Shown here: positions 9,638 to 23,400 of the stretch, piece by piece | How positions within the stretch are numbered: position 1 is the first letter of the stretch | How the letters are laid out: every line of letters begins with the position of its first letter | DNA from: Todiramphus chloris collaris | Taxonomy: Eukaryota > Chordata > Aves > Coraciiformes > Alcedinidae | Reading direction: 5' to 3' | Length of the DNA stretch: 64,000 nt | Assembly (NCBI GenBank): GCA_025345505.1 | Contig: JANVCC010000021.1 | Span: forward strand, 26,659,253 to 26,723,252 | The notes under the pieces: model-generated | What the model was told of the DNA's origin: nothing | The model's database searches: none | Seen by the model: the letters and a program-made list of their open reading frames with translations, nothing else | Translations under genes and position numbers: made by a program

Positions 9638-12547
9638 TAATCCTTTCCTCTTACATCCATGAAAATGTTAACCTATCTCCCAGGTAAATCTTGAAAATAT
9701 GCTATCCCTGTCTACAGGATATTTATTTATATTATTTATTTATACTTAAAAGTATATTTCAGAACATTTAGTGTATGCTTTGCAGCTGTTTTTTGTAATG
9801 AGAACTAACGGTCAGTGTAAGTGATGATACAACATTCTGTGAGTCAGTGTTCAAGTAGTACCAACTGAAGAGGAAACAATAAAGACTGATGCACCTATGG
9901 ATGTAGTAGGAAGGTGTCAGTGGTTAATTTCAGTGTTTAATTTCAGTATACTAAAACTGAGTGGTGTCAGGAGTCCTATAGGAGCTTGTCTCACTAAGTC
10001 TCCTAGGCAACTTTTCTAAATGGTTTTCACTGGGACAGTATTTATCTTTATCTACTGTATCACTATCATGTTTTATTCAAGCTCACTATTGTCATGTCCA
10101 ATTGAGCAATAAAAATTTAATTTTCACTGAAGTAGCTAAGAAATAGTTTCTATAAGTAATCTTTTAATCTGTTGTGTTTGAGCAAATACAGCATCCTAAC
10201 AGTTTGGCATCCTAACAGTTTTACATCCTAACAGCCTTCCAGTCCTGGTAAGTTTTTTATCTTTGCTCTACTGCTGCTATGCTATTTATTGATTTAGTGA
10301 TAGACAGCTAGGAAGCAGTAGTGACATGTTCATAGGTAATTATAAGAAGGAGTGGGATCTGTGAAAGAAAGAGAATCAAATATGAGTTCAGGGGTGATCT
10401 GCTCAGCTAGGCTGTAGTTTGATGAGTCTGCACAGTCATTCCAACCAGCTACAGCACTGTGGTACCTTCCTCCTTGGGAAGAGAGCGGGGAAGAGCTGGA
10501 GATGGCATGTGCATGAGGACTGTCTGTGGTGAGAATACAGGATGCAAGCAGGGAAACAGAACTGGAAAATTTGAAAAAATGAAGCGGGCCACAGAGGAAT
10601 GTGGGAAGGAAGTAAGGATTAGTTTTAGGAGGGCAGAGGTGCAGGACAATCTGCAGGAAGCCAACTTTAACATTGTGTGTATTGCGTGTGAAAATGTGTA
10701 TTGTTATTTCCCTCATCTTACCTTGAAGAGCTTTCTGAATACATCTTTTTTAACTCTAGGTACCTAGAACTCAGTTTGGAAAAGCACTTCAGGACATGCT
10801 TGATTTAACAAATGAGTAGCATGCAATTTTTAATTGAACAGAGGATAGAAATGGGTCTCCAGGTATGTTTAGGATTAGACCTAAGCATATGCCCTGTTGA
10901 TTTAGAGGCTAAACGAAATGAAGGGCTCTACCATATGGAACCAAGAAAAGTGAGAGGTAGCCATAGATAACAGAGTATGAAATGTTAACTGTTCACACAG
11001 AGACTGCCTTTGGGACTATGCTATGATATGGGCAATACTTGTTACTAATAGAAATAGTGAACAATAATAATTAAGATAGCTTTGGTGTACTGCATAAGAA
11101 GTCTGTAGCCTGTATATCCTTTTTGCAGTTTATTTTCTGGGGTATTTCTGATTATTTCAATATACTGTTACTATATTACACTTAAAACTAAAGTACTAGG
11201 GATGAAGGAAATCTGGAACCTTAAAGGGTGCAACTGAAAATACACAAATAAATAAATAAACTAATATTTACGAGAACAGAAACTTTTTTCAAGTTTTTTA
11301 TAATCCTTAATATTTTTGTTAAATGCTTTTGCAGTTTAACAGTAGCATATAGTATTGCTGTTAACTCTAATTGTAGGAGCACAGAATGTACTGACTTCTA
11401 TTTTCTAATATGAGGAGACTAATCCAAATGAACCTTACTCTCATACAAAGCTATCATGACTTCTTTCCAGTATGGCTTTTAATAAACTGGATATAATCCT
11501 GGGTAAGAGAGAAAGTCCTCTCCTATAAGAGCCAGCAGCAATGCAGCTCTGATACAGATCATCAGACTTTGTGGGTTTTATGAAGGAAAACATGTTTAAG
11601 TTTACTTTTGACTTGTCTGGCATGATTACAGCAACAGAGCCCCATATGAACATGTTCTATAGTCATCCCAGTTATCTAGGGCACTGTTATGCTAGAATAA
11701 CCTGGATTAAGCAAAACTCTGGATAGTATATATGTAAATGAAGCTATAAGAAAATAGAATAATGATGGAATGGGGAAAAGAGAAGGTCAGTGACACTATT
11801 GCCAATGCCATGCAGCAGCACCCTTGCTTCAGTGTGCTTGCACCTGCAGGGAAATTAAACCATGTCATTCATCTATGAATACTCAAGAATTCACTACAAT
11901 TTCTTTACAATAATGGAGAAAACATTTTTATAAGGAAATGATGAAAACATAATTACTCCAAAGTGATTTACCAGCAACTGCTGTTAAGTATTGAGAAAAT
12001 GTCTTGATATTACCTCTTCCAAAAGTACATTTTCTACAATATTGTATTTACAGGAAGTAGTATTTTTCAAACAGTCAAGTACTAGGATTTATTGTTGGGA
12101 TATTATAACAAAACACAACTGATGGAAATGCCTGTCAATCTGAAATACCAGTAATAATCCTGAATCCATTGCCCCATTCATTCCCAAGAAAAGATAAACA
12201 ACTTTCCTTGCAGATCTTAGTGTTTTTCCTTAGCGGATGAAATTCACCTGTGGGAATGGGGAATGATCAGGACCCTCTATCTATTTCTGTCCTGACTTTT
12301 GCTTCAAAAGGAATAACAGGTTAAAATACAAAAATACGTATTCTTATGTGCTTTTAAAGATTTTACAGCTGTTTGCACTGGAACTTGCCACTTTGTAGAC
12401 TTGTTTCTGAAACCCACTATGTCAGCATATTTGTCTTGAGAGAAATGTTCAATTTATTCATTACTTGTATCTATGTGACAAGTGCTGGTGTGATCATCCT
12501 AGAGAATACTTTCAAGTATTCTTCTTTATGCACAAGATGTGTATCAC
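9638..12547. other. AT-rich unique DNA, no gene seen
   Basis: No convincing coding or RNA features. It contains ATTTATTTAT-type AT tracts at about 9720-9745, the small tandem repeat at 10191, and an (AAAT)n tract near 11246-11260. Opposed open frames at 10330-10767 (both strands) overlap each other and have no recognisable product. Confidence 0.55.
10191..10238 (+). repeat. 16-bp tandem repeat, three copies
   Basis: The unit GCATCCTAACAGTTTG is present at 10191-10206. It recurs with one change at 10207-10222 and more diverged at 10223-10238 (ACATCCTAACAGCCTT). This is a small minisatellite-like array. Confidence 0.85.
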
Positions 12548-13345
12548 TGAATAACAGAATAATAGGGGTTGGAAGGGTCCTCCAGAGATCATCTAGTCCA
12601 ACCCCACTACTAAAGCAGGATCACCTACAGCAGGTTGCACAGGAACATGTCCAGGCACATTTTGAATATCACCAGCACAGGAAACTCCACAACCTCTCTG
12701 GGCAGACAGGTTCAATGCTCTGTCACCTTCAAAGTAGTAAGTTTTACTTCAAGTTCGCATGGAACTTCCTGTGTTCTAGTTTGTGCTCATTGTCCCTTGT
12801 CCTATCACTGGGCACTACTGAAAAGAGTCTGTCCCCATCCTCTCAACCCCTACCTTTTAAGTATTTATGAACATTGATAAGATGTCACCTCAGTCTTCTT
12901 TTCTCCAGGCTATATAGTCCGACCTCTCTCAGCCTTTAATCATGAGAGAGATGTTCCAGTCCCCTAATCATCTTCATAGCTCTCAGTTGAACTCTTTCCA
13001 GTAGTTCTCTATCTCTCTTGAACTGGGGAACCTGGAAATAGACACAGTACTCCAGATGTGGCATCACTAGGGCAGAGTAAAGGGGGAGAGAACCTCCCTC
13101 AGTCTGCTGGCTATATTCTTCTTAATGCACCCCAAGATAACCATTGGCCTTCTTGGCCACAACAGCACAATGCTGGCTCGTAGTTAACCTGTTGTTCATC
13201 AGGACTCACAGGTCCTTCTCTGTGGAGCTGCTTTCCAGCAGGTCAACCCCTAACTCGTACTGGTGTGTGGGGCTATTCCTCCCCAGGTGCAGGATCCTAC
13301 ACTTGCCCTTGTAGAACTTAATCAGCCTAGCAAAGTTTCTTAGCT
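12548..13345 (-). mobile_element. CR1 LINE 3' part, minus strand
   Basis: Read on the plus strand, this is the reverse complement of a CR1 3' end. It begins with AGGGGTTGGAAGGGTCCTCC and AGATCATCTAGTCCAACCCC, followed by the UTR words CTTGTCCTATCACTG and TTTTCTCCAGGCT. Then comes the complement of the reverse-transcriptase C-terminus (CAGTACTCCAGATGTGGC, GGCCTTCTTGGCCAC, CCCAGGTGCAGGATCCTACA). On the minus strand the latter reads as CRILHLG, QYELGVDLL and EKDLxVL-like text with stops. It is 5'-truncated at about 13345 (minus-strand start). The 165-codon plus-strand frame at 12373-12870 is a shadow over this element. Confidence 0.93.
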
Positions 13346-16300
13346 AGGAATGAAGGCAAATACCTTGTCTCTGAAGATGAGAGATCAGCTCTTTCTTTGT
13401 GGCATCCGTTCTTAACCTACACAGTGGTGTCAGCGGTCATCATTCTGCTGTTGTGTGGAGATACATCCCCAGCAAAGTAAGATTACTCTGCATTTTCAAG
13501 AACATGTTTTCAGTAGCATTGTAGTCTGTATTTTGAGAATTGTTGTATCTGCTGAGCATTGCATTATACTTTGGCACTTAGATGAATAGAACAGACAAAT
13601 GATCTCCTGTCTGATACAGAATGACCTGTTCAAAAATCTAGGCATTTAGTAAATGTAACAGCTAGTTTACATAAACTTTCTAAAGTCTGAAGTGCTTATC
13701 TCTTTGAAATGAATACTTTTGTTTTATCAGAACAAATTTAGAAACTTTATTTCATGGTGAATAGATACAGCTATCACCAGGAGTCCAGGCAGAAATGGTT
13801 TTAATAATTTTCATTCATTCCAGTCAGTGAGGCCAGCTGTGGTGCATTTGTATGAATTTCAGTGGTTACCTCTGACCAAAGGCCCTTCAGCAGCCATAGT
13901 GATCCCATACCAACTGCCCTTTTAGTTTTACTGCTGACATCCATCTTCCTTACCTAAAAAGATTAACATCAGTTGAACAGGTCTCTTGATTTATGGACTG
14001 GTCTTTGTCCATCAAAACACAAATGGGATAGGCAGGAGAACAGTGCCCAGAAGAAGTTTCAGTAACATTGAACAATATTGAAATAAATTGAATTTTCTGG
14101 TCTCACAAGACTGCATTCTTGACTGTGCCTGCTGATCTGTGCTGTATTGTAAGAACACAGCAGCCTGTGTTGTGTTTACAGAAGAACTTTGCATACAGCG
14201 ATTTATAAGCATTTTCAAACGCAAATAAAACATGCTTTTTGTTTGAATTATAAGATGTCTATCTGTAAAAAGAAACATTTGGTATTACATACTTCAAAAC
14301 AATCGCTGTGTTTTGTGTTTGTGCTCATGTCAATGTCATTGGTATCAATTATAATGAATATCTAAAATTAAAGAAGAGTTAGATGAACACCTAGCATGAA
14401 ATGATGTAGAGTTATTTTTGAATTAGTACTGGTGTAGGATTTAACAGTGCTTTTTCTTCCCTAGATACTCACTCTCAAGGAGTCAGACTGCAAATCTGCA
14501 AACCTTTAAAGAGAGGGAAGGCAACCATCCCTAGACTTCTATCACTTCAGTTCCTTACATGCCTTTAAAGACTCTGCCAGCTTTACAAGACTAATCTCAC
14601 ATGGCTAATCATTGCAAACAAATGTATGCATTTTTCACAGCTACAGGTTGCTATCCTAAAAAACCCCATTGAATTACAAAGACAGAGTATTTTCAATTAG
14701 TTTTGTGATTTTCATAATCCACTACTGTCCCTCTGTCTAGTTTAAATTCTCTGGTGGTTTGGTTGCATCTTAACTTGCATATATGAGGAAATGCACAAAT
14801 ACTATATTCTGAGTCATCCTCAAGTATGTGCAGTATTGAATATAGACATGCTTCCTGCAAGGCTCAGAACAAATGAGCATCCATGATCCATTTGCATACT
14901 TAGCATTTCATTTCTTCCAGCTAAATGCCACTTCTGTAGTCCCAGCAGTTTTGCTCCTGAATACTAGCAGACATGAATCCCTTAGTGGAAGAAACTGTAT
15001 ACCTTGATAAAGAACATTTGCAAATGAAATACCTTTGTTAAATTATAGCATCAGAATAACATACCTTTGAATACAGAAATTGCCTAGGAATATATGATGT
15101 AAAACTATTAGAAACTGTCACAACTCAAAGGCATAACTCAGTGTTATAAAAAGTCTCTTTCAATAAAGTATAAACATGAATCTGTCATCTTATATTCTCA
15201 GAGTATGATTCATCTCCCTTTATTAGCTTTCATAATGTAGGCATTTAGTCTTATGTGGGCTACATCTACAGTCAGTGGATTGAATATAGAGTTTGCTAGA
15301 ATGTGACTTGATCCTTCCTCAGGTAGGTGTCTAGGATAAAGAGGATGAATTACTAGATACTGTCTCTCATTGCTGATTACTGATGGATGTTATAGTATCA
15401 GCTTACACTAGACATTTGTTTTAGTGGTTTAAGTTAGAGAGAAAGAATCCCATCCTACTCATGTTATGAATCTCAGTCATCTCATTTATTTTAGTCAAGA
15501 AGCTTCACGGAAGTCAACCTTTAAACTTCCACAGGTAGTTTTATTGCCTTGTTGGAGACTGTAACAAGATGTGTGTACTTCATGATAAAACTAAACATAG
15601 CTAAGAGTTTTGGTAAACCTCTCATGAACCACATCACTCCTCAAAGAACATACTTACATGTTTCTGTTTGTGAGGATATATAATCTGCTTCAGTGTTTTG
15701 TGATTATATACTCTGGGCAGAATTGATATCACTACAGTAAAATAAATGATTACTGTCTGTTACAGTGAACTATTTTCAGTTCCTTATGAATCCATCAAAC
15801 TGTAACAGTGGCCCAAAATCTTATATTTTAGATGCCATGTTCAGGCCAAAATTCTTGGTACTCCTCAGATAAAACTGTTCATCTGTTTATGAGAATGGAA
15901 GTCATTAGAATAAGCAAACAATCATTAATATACATATCTGTTAGAAAAATATTTGTGGCCAACTCTTTTAGAAGCTACAACATTGCCATGATTTTAGAAC
16001 ATGAATTCTGACCAGTTCTGCCAGTGAGAGGAGCTGGGCAGAGTCTGGGATATCAAAAGCTACTTAACTAAGGGATGAACTGACAGACTCTGGTACTAGC
16101 AAGCTAAGGAAACTAATCAGGAATTTGTGAAAATGTGCTAAAACAGAGAGAAGATTGCATAAGCCTGACAAAGAGGTGGGATCAAAATGGACAGTTTGCC
16201 CAGACCATGGGACTGAAGCAAAAAACTCATGAGAAGAGAAGATTTGGTCCAAAGTGGGATGGATAAAAACATAGTAGAGTGCAAAAGAAAGACTGAGTAA

Positions 16301-19300
16301 TTAAGATTGAGCAGCTAGAATTACCTACGGAAAGAGAATAGGATTGAAAAGGAGTGTTGGATTACAACTGTGATAGCCAAATGATATGACTATGGCTCAC
16401 TGAGCAACAAGATGAGGCTTGAGAAGCCAGAGGCAAGCAGCATGATACCTGAACAGAGATAGAAAAGGAGCAAGGAGAGACTGTAATGAACACATCTTTC
16501 CAAAACCCTGAGCTGAATCCTCTTGTTTTTTCTACCAGAAAATATCTGCAAAACCGACCACAGAAAATGGGTCTATGTACACAGACAAACTAGAAATTCA
16601 CTTTACAAGTGGTAAACAACTCAGGAAGATCTGTCTTTCCAGCTGATCAAAGATGAGGTTAAAAGACCGTGAAGCCAGACAAATTCAGATCCAAAGTACC
16701 ATGCACATTTTTAATACTGAAAGTTAATATCCATTATAATTTATTAAAAGATACAATAAATTTTCCATTGAGGAAGAACATTCAAATAGAAATATCAGTA
16801 TTTTGCAAGTTTCAAAAATAAATATTTGGAGGAATTCCTATGCCCTCAATTATCTAATGATTTTTTTCTCTTTTAGTCTGTAAATACCTTGTCCAGACCC
16901 CCATCCTAGTCCATATAGAAAAGATCAACTTTACAGAATTATTAATCAGTTACCTAAAGCTTTTATCTAATCTTGATTGACCCTGGGGTTAACTGTTATA
17001 AGGAAAAATTTTCAGAAAAGGGTCCACAACATTTTAATGAAATTGCATTCACACAGGGAGTTGGAACATGGCTTCTCAATCATTAGTTGTAAACTCATTT
17101 TACTGTCTAATTAACTTTCCTTTTACTTTCAAAGTCATCTGATTTTTCTTAGCAATATATATACAACTATACATTTATGTTCCACAAAACATAGAAAAAG
17201 AAATTTCTCAGGCTAAGTAGAAATGAACTGTATTGGTCAAAAAAATCAACATGTTTTCTGTATTTCATACTTCTTTCTTTGCAGTGAAAACCAATGTTGA
17301 GTTGGTTTTATATTGTGCTTTATATCGTTCTAGGATGCTTTTTAACAGATGGAGGAATATAACTGTAGAATACCTAAACAAATTGTTCCCAATTATATGC
17401 TTAAAAGGAAAATCCGTATTTCACTTAGTATCTTCAGCTCTAAATACTAGATAAATACTAGTATTTTATCTGACCACTCTGATGCATGTATAAAGTATAA
17501 GCTATAACGTATTATATAAGGATTGAAGTATATTCAAATATATAAGTAGGTAAGAGTAACACATGGACATTCTGATAAATGAAAAATGAAATGTCACCCC
17601 CAGATAGTATGAAGCAAATGCTCTGGATGTTGTGAATATCCCAGTTCAAAGTATTGTGGTAGGGAAGACTTACACATTTCTTTTAGACTCTCTATAGTTT
17701 GAGTTCACTTTCTAGAGTTACCTGTCCCCCAGGGACCACAAGGGGAATAGAAGATAACATTTTACTTGATTTACATTTTTCAGGAGGTTTCTAAAGCCTA
17801 ATGCATTTGGGCCTACATTCAACACTACAGAAACTCTTCTGTATCACCTATAGCAAAAGTTCATTCATGCCAAGAAGAATATTTCAGTCAGGTAAGATAT
17901 TTATCTTGCTCCTCTTCTATCCAGTTTCCTATGACTTCCATGGAGAAAAAGCTAAGTTCTTCTTTTTCTGACTGAATCATATATTATAACCTATACAACA
18001 CTACTTGTTTTTAATAGGCTTTTCCTCTGGGTTCATCGTAATTCCCACCAATGTCAGTAGGAGTGATGTGAACATATGGTTAGAGAAGGCCTGAGAGAGG
18101 GCAGCTATTCTCATGCCAAGTGAACATGATTTTCCACCGCATTTCAAGTGTTTTATGGATTGGGTGCTGCCAGAAGTGCTGTATGAACAGCATTGTTTGC
18201 AGTATTTTGACATTGCGTGGAGACAACCTGGAAACACACAGGCAAGCAATTCAGCATTGCTGAAGAGTGAAATTTTGGAGTCTGAGAAGATTTTTAGCAG
18301 AAAGATGAGCTTTAAGTGAGTTAATTTCCTCATCACCTGACAGGCTGCTTGGACACAGGATTGCTTCATTTGTCCGTAGAATGTCTTTTTCTGTTAAGGT
18401 CAAAATAAGAACTGTGAATACCCAGATTGAAGGCTGAAGGTTGTGAAAGGTCCTGGAAGACTCATTATTTAACGTCCTTCTATTTTTGAAAGACAAATTA
18501 CTTATCTTCTCTTCTCCAGCAGTATGTTCTCTTTAGTTGGGTTCTTCTTAGGGAAAGAAAAATAGCCATAATCCTTTGAAACCAGAAGTTGCTTGTTGTA
18601 GCTCTGTAAATCTCTCTGTTGGACCATCAAGTGTCTGTTTTTTACTGACTGACTGAAAGTTTCTGCAGGATTTTTAAATTTGCAGGATCCAATATATGCT
18701 TTGTAGTGCTGGAAGCTTTTAGTTCTTAACATAAGAGTATTTCAGGAACATCTTGAATAGCCAGCAAGGGATAGTTGAGACACTTGCTGTCCCTACTGTG
18801 GGCCTGTTATTGAACTGTGGAAAACCAGACCTACCATTCAGGCAACAAAACACTGAGATTAAAGGAATAAAATCTGTCTGTGAAGGAGGGGTGTAAGTGA
18901 TATGTGAAGAATATATTTTAGAATGCAGACATATTCCCATAGCTGTTAGTTTAGGTCTACCTAAATCAAACTGTCAAATCTTTGTGGTTTACCTATCACA
19001 GATTAACTCCTGGGATTTGAATGCCATTATACCATTCCCATCTGGGATAACATGGGGTTTATCCTTAAAGTCAAAGTCGTTTGAAAAGTTCATTTAAAGT
19101 GATGGTTAATTCAAGTAGGAATGTCACACAGGTACATAAGAACTGATTTTTCCAGTTGATAGTGTAAGCCTCCACAAATTGAAATAAGTAGTGTTTTCTT
19201 GAGGGATTGAGAAAATAAGTCACTATGCCAAATATTTGATATGTTCTGCTCTCTTGCAAAATATATACTCTGCATAAAACACTCTCTGAAATGGGTCCTG

Positions 19301-20373
19301 CTTGTCCAGATGAATACATTATTCCACTGCATGGAGAAAGGCTGATCTAGAAGCAAATTACTAAGTGCAATTTATTCCATATCTTGCTGGATCCTGAGCC
19401 TCCCCAAATGTGTAGTCAATAGGGAACTGTCTGACTATATGAGGTTTCTTAATACATCTTTCAGTTAAATCCAAGATTCAAATGCAAGATCCAGCATTCA
19501 GGGAGATCATCTGAATGTATGGTTCTCCCTGGAGAACTGGAAGTCTATAAACCAATGAACAGATTATGATGAAATACAAATTCAATTATTTCCAAGTCTA
19601 GGAGAAATGACAATATTCCAATATTTTTCAAGCTGTACATATCTCCCTTTGTCAAGCAGTAGCAACTCTCAGCATTTATCAAGTCAGTAATGTACTTTGG
19701 AAGAAAGTTTTAATGCTTATTGCATTTAAATATATAGCTTTATATATTTTTTAAACTGTCTTCATTTTGGGAACTGCCTCATAGTCCTAAATGCTTAGAG
19801 TAATGTGCTGAGCACAGGTATGCAGGTTTACTTTTTTTTATTTGTTAAAATAAAGCAATTTTTAAAGATTCATTCTAGACTTGGGGAAATATCTTCAGTG
19901 AAACTCATCAACAGGTAGAAAGGGGCTATTGGTCCTTAATGGTGTCTATCATGAAAATAGAGCAGAGGTCCACAGAGCTGAAGACATCTGCAGATATCTC
20001 AAGTGATTAGTTGGAGAAACAAGCAGCTGAGGTAAGGAACAGAAATTGTTCATTTGCAGTCTAAGGCTAAGGAAGGGGTATTCCATTAATACTTTTAAAA
20101 ATACCTGTAAATGTTATGTAATTTGAAATGTGATGTTGTCCTCCTGCTGTCTAAATAAGGTCATATTAGATGGGAGATCTCCTCAGCCTCAGGTAAACTG
20201 CTAAGAGGTAGTAGTTGATCTTTCTCCTGCTATTTCTCCCCTGCTTTTTTAGTGCCAAAGTGGTGTGAAAGTTTTAGCTATCAGGTTTGTACTTGTCAGA
20301 TCAATCCTTTTACTTCAGACTTGTCTTACTCCTTCCAAAGACGTTATTCAGCCTTTATTTTTGTCATTTCCAG
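13346..20373. other. Seven kb of unique AT-rich DNA, no gene seen
   Basis: No CR1, LTR or simple-repeat block of note. All open frames are under about 125 codons and unconvincing. The plus strand is mildly purine-rich at about 16020-16480. The frame pair at 18001-18369 (minus) and 18113-18319 (plus) overlaps antiparallel and shows no domain features. Confidence 0.5.
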
Positions 20374-20460
20374 ACTCAGCAGCAGCACAGAGGAGCCCCT
20401 CGACTGCCCCTCATCACCATATGAAAGAGGACGGAAAGCATGTGTCTACCTTACTGATTG
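20374..20460 (+). other. Candidate 87-bp exon (splice-site flanked)
   Basis: The block is preceded by a pyrimidine-rich acceptor (TTTATTTTTGTCATTTCCAG, ending 20373) and followed directly by a GTGAGAGG donor-like sequence (from 20461). It is 87 bases, so it would keep the reading frame. It is visibly more GC-rich than its surroundings. Two of the three plus frames are open across it: one reads SAAAQRSPSTAPHHHMKEDG, the other LSSSTEEPLDCPSSPYERGR; the third hits TGA at about 20421. I do not recognise either peptide. It could be a coding exon, an exon of a non-coding RNA, or chance. Confidence 0.25.
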
Positions 20461-23400
20461 GTGAGAGGCACAGACGGAAGGGCTGGGGCTCAGTTTGCTG
20501 CAATGTGCCATGGTTCTTAGATCACAGAGCTATACTGTCTCTTTGGTGGTGATGAAGTTCACACTGCCTGCAAGTATAGAGCTAACTGTTATAAGACCTT
20601 ACAACCACATTACAAAGAGCATATGTATGCTCCCCCAGTACACTTCTTCATCTGTGGTTCCACCAGGGAAGTAACCAAGTCACACAAATTCATGGTACAT
20701 GTCTGTGTTTACTGCATGACCACAAACACAGGTGTTACATTTCAAAGACCTGTAAAAGATAAGATTTCAGAAGATGTTTTACAAATGAGGAAGTGATTGA
20801 CATTATGAAGTTTGTAACTGACACATGTATGTGATGAAAAGCTCAAAGATGAAATAACTTCACTATTGTGCTATGCCACTCGTGGCACTAATTTATAGAC
20901 CAAGTTTTTGACTTAAATACTCCAAAGCAGGTCTAGTTGACTACAGTGTGTGCACTCAGTCGAGGATGCAGCCTTTAGCTATTGAACTTTCTGGGGGCTG
21001 TTTTTGCTTTTGTTCTATTTTGCTATTGGAGGCAGCAAATTGAATTCTGACCTGGATTCTACAATAATGTCTTTGGGCTGTGAGACTGGTGCAAAGCAAG
21101 AGTTACGAGAAAACAGAATTTAAAAGATTGTGTGTTCAATGCCCTGATTCTCTCTGGTTATATATTCACCCTGGAATCAATGAACAACACAGAAACTCTC
21201 AACAGGAGTATAAAGATGTCAGAATCAGTTTCTTAATCTTGATGCAGTTTAAATATTACTTCTGGCTAAGTATTACATCTGAACCAAACACATGATTTGA
21301 GCTTACAGACAAGGGTTTGTTCCTGAGCTGATTCATGTCAGTTTTATGCTCGTAAACATCTTTTGATTTCAGTGGCGTTAATTCATATTTTCAATAACTC
21401 AGTGAGAATATGGAGTAGTCTTAAAGTGTCTTTTCAGAACAAGCAGTGATCTCCCTTGATACATGAAGCAAAATTGCTATCGTCAGTAACAGAGACAAAA
21501 AATGAAACCAGTCAGGATACAGTAGGTGTCTTCACTGAAATTAATATAGAGGTAATATGCACATTTCCTTGAAAGAGTCAGTATTGTGGAGTACATGAAG
21601 GCTGTTATTGCATTGCTGTTTCTACAGAAGACAGGGTGCATGAGATAAGCATTGCATACAAAGGCCAAGACACTAAACCAATTTTACTAAGATCCCTTTG
21701 TGTTAAATCAGTGAAGAAGGTGGATTTGAAAAAGAAAGTGCAAATGCTATATTTCTAATATTTTTCTCTTTCAAAAATTGACTGAGGTTAAAAAAAAAGG
21801 AAGAAATAAGATCTGGAAGGTTGATGGAAGGTTAAATTATTCACAAAACAAACTTGATTTATTCAAGCTTTTCAGAGTCCCAAGAAACGTGTTTAATGGG
21901 AGCTGAAAGACTTGAAAAGAAACCTTATTGTGGTGCACAGCGAAGTAATGTGAAAAAAAATTAAAAAATCTCCATATTTCTTCAGCCTCTAGCTTAGCTC
22001 TCACTGTGGGGAATCTTGCTGTGAAGAGATTAATCACTGCTGCTTAATAGTATCTCTGCTGGTTGCTCCAGGATAGGGACTAGCTACATAATGCAGCAGA
22101 TGCATTCTTCGTTTAGTATGGCACCTAGTGTACTGTAAGTGCACCACTGGGATTTCAAACTTACCATGGTGCACAACTGACCAGCAGGTACTGGAAGCAT
22201 GATACTTGGCTCTTCAAAGAGCACAGATTCTGGAGGAAGCAAAGGAACTGCTTCCTACAAATCTAGTTAGTTACCAGGCTACTTCCAGAAATAGGTCTTA
22301 GAGATTTTCCATTTTCTGAAGCTAGCCCTTACACTGAAAATTCATTAGGGATTTTAGCATCTCATCTTGATCTCACTATTTTTTTTCCCTGCCTTTTGTA
22401 GCCCTTGATTTCCTCAGGAGCAGAATGGACATTTACTTTGATGCAGTAATTACTGATAGTTGGCTGCATCCTTTTCCTTATCAGTTCTGCTTGTTTCTCC
22501 TTCTTACTAACACCAAAATGTCTCTAGTTCTTTTCAGATCTTATTGGACTAAACTCTAACGGCAAATCTACCTATTTTGGCATCATAATATCTAGTTGTT
22601 CAATTTACAATGAAGGAAAGTCCAATAAAGAAGTCTTAACAAACTAGGTTTTGTATAAGATATCAAACAGGGAGGTTGGTACAGGGACAAATACTTGGCC
22701 ACACCCACAAAGGAAGTTTTCTACAATGGCAAAATCAAACCTCTTTTGAGTTCCTTCTCCTGTTGCATCAAAACTTCAACTGCTTTACCTGAATGCTCTT
22801 CAGAGACTGTGGTTCAAAGGTTCTGGCTTTAAAGGGATTGAACTTTTTTCCTTTGGCAAGAAAAATGGACAGGTTTATTTAAGTTAAATGCTTTTCAAAG
22901 ATTCTTTCACTGAATCTTTCATCTCCTTTCGTCTTTGTTTCCAATATTCCTGAAAATAACTGCAGTGACACAAATGCAAAGTCTTTTTGATCATTTCAGT
23001 GGTAGTGATGATGAAGCTTTATGAACTGCAAGGCATGTTGTCTGAAAAATCTCTCTCCTACTAGGAGCCATGGAGCAGAGTAGAGCGATTCGCAGTCTTT
23101 CCCCAACATTAGTCATGTGTCACAGATACTTCTCTGGCAGGTGAGTAGAGGGTTGATAAACTGCTACCTCTGGGGACTTCCACCATGGAAAGAATGGTTG
23201 TTGCATAAGCAGTAGAGTTATTTACACTAAAATGGATGTTTAAATTTACAGTAAAACTGGACATGAGGAAAGACTACTGGGTTTTGATTAACAGAAAAGA
23301 TGAACTGGCACCTCCAGCTCCTTTTTTCAACAAAATGGTTTGGGAAGAAGATTGACCAATGAATGATTAAATGTCAATTGTCAGCAAAGGTGAGATTCAG

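Noticed and set aside
9125-9687. Open frames of 165-178 codons across 9125-9687
   Set aside because: They consist of the 400 N gap and have no real sequence inside.
12373-12870. 165-codon plus-strand frame
   Set aside because: Its 3' half lies antisense over a minus-strand CR1, and its sequence is the complement of CR1 3' UTR text.
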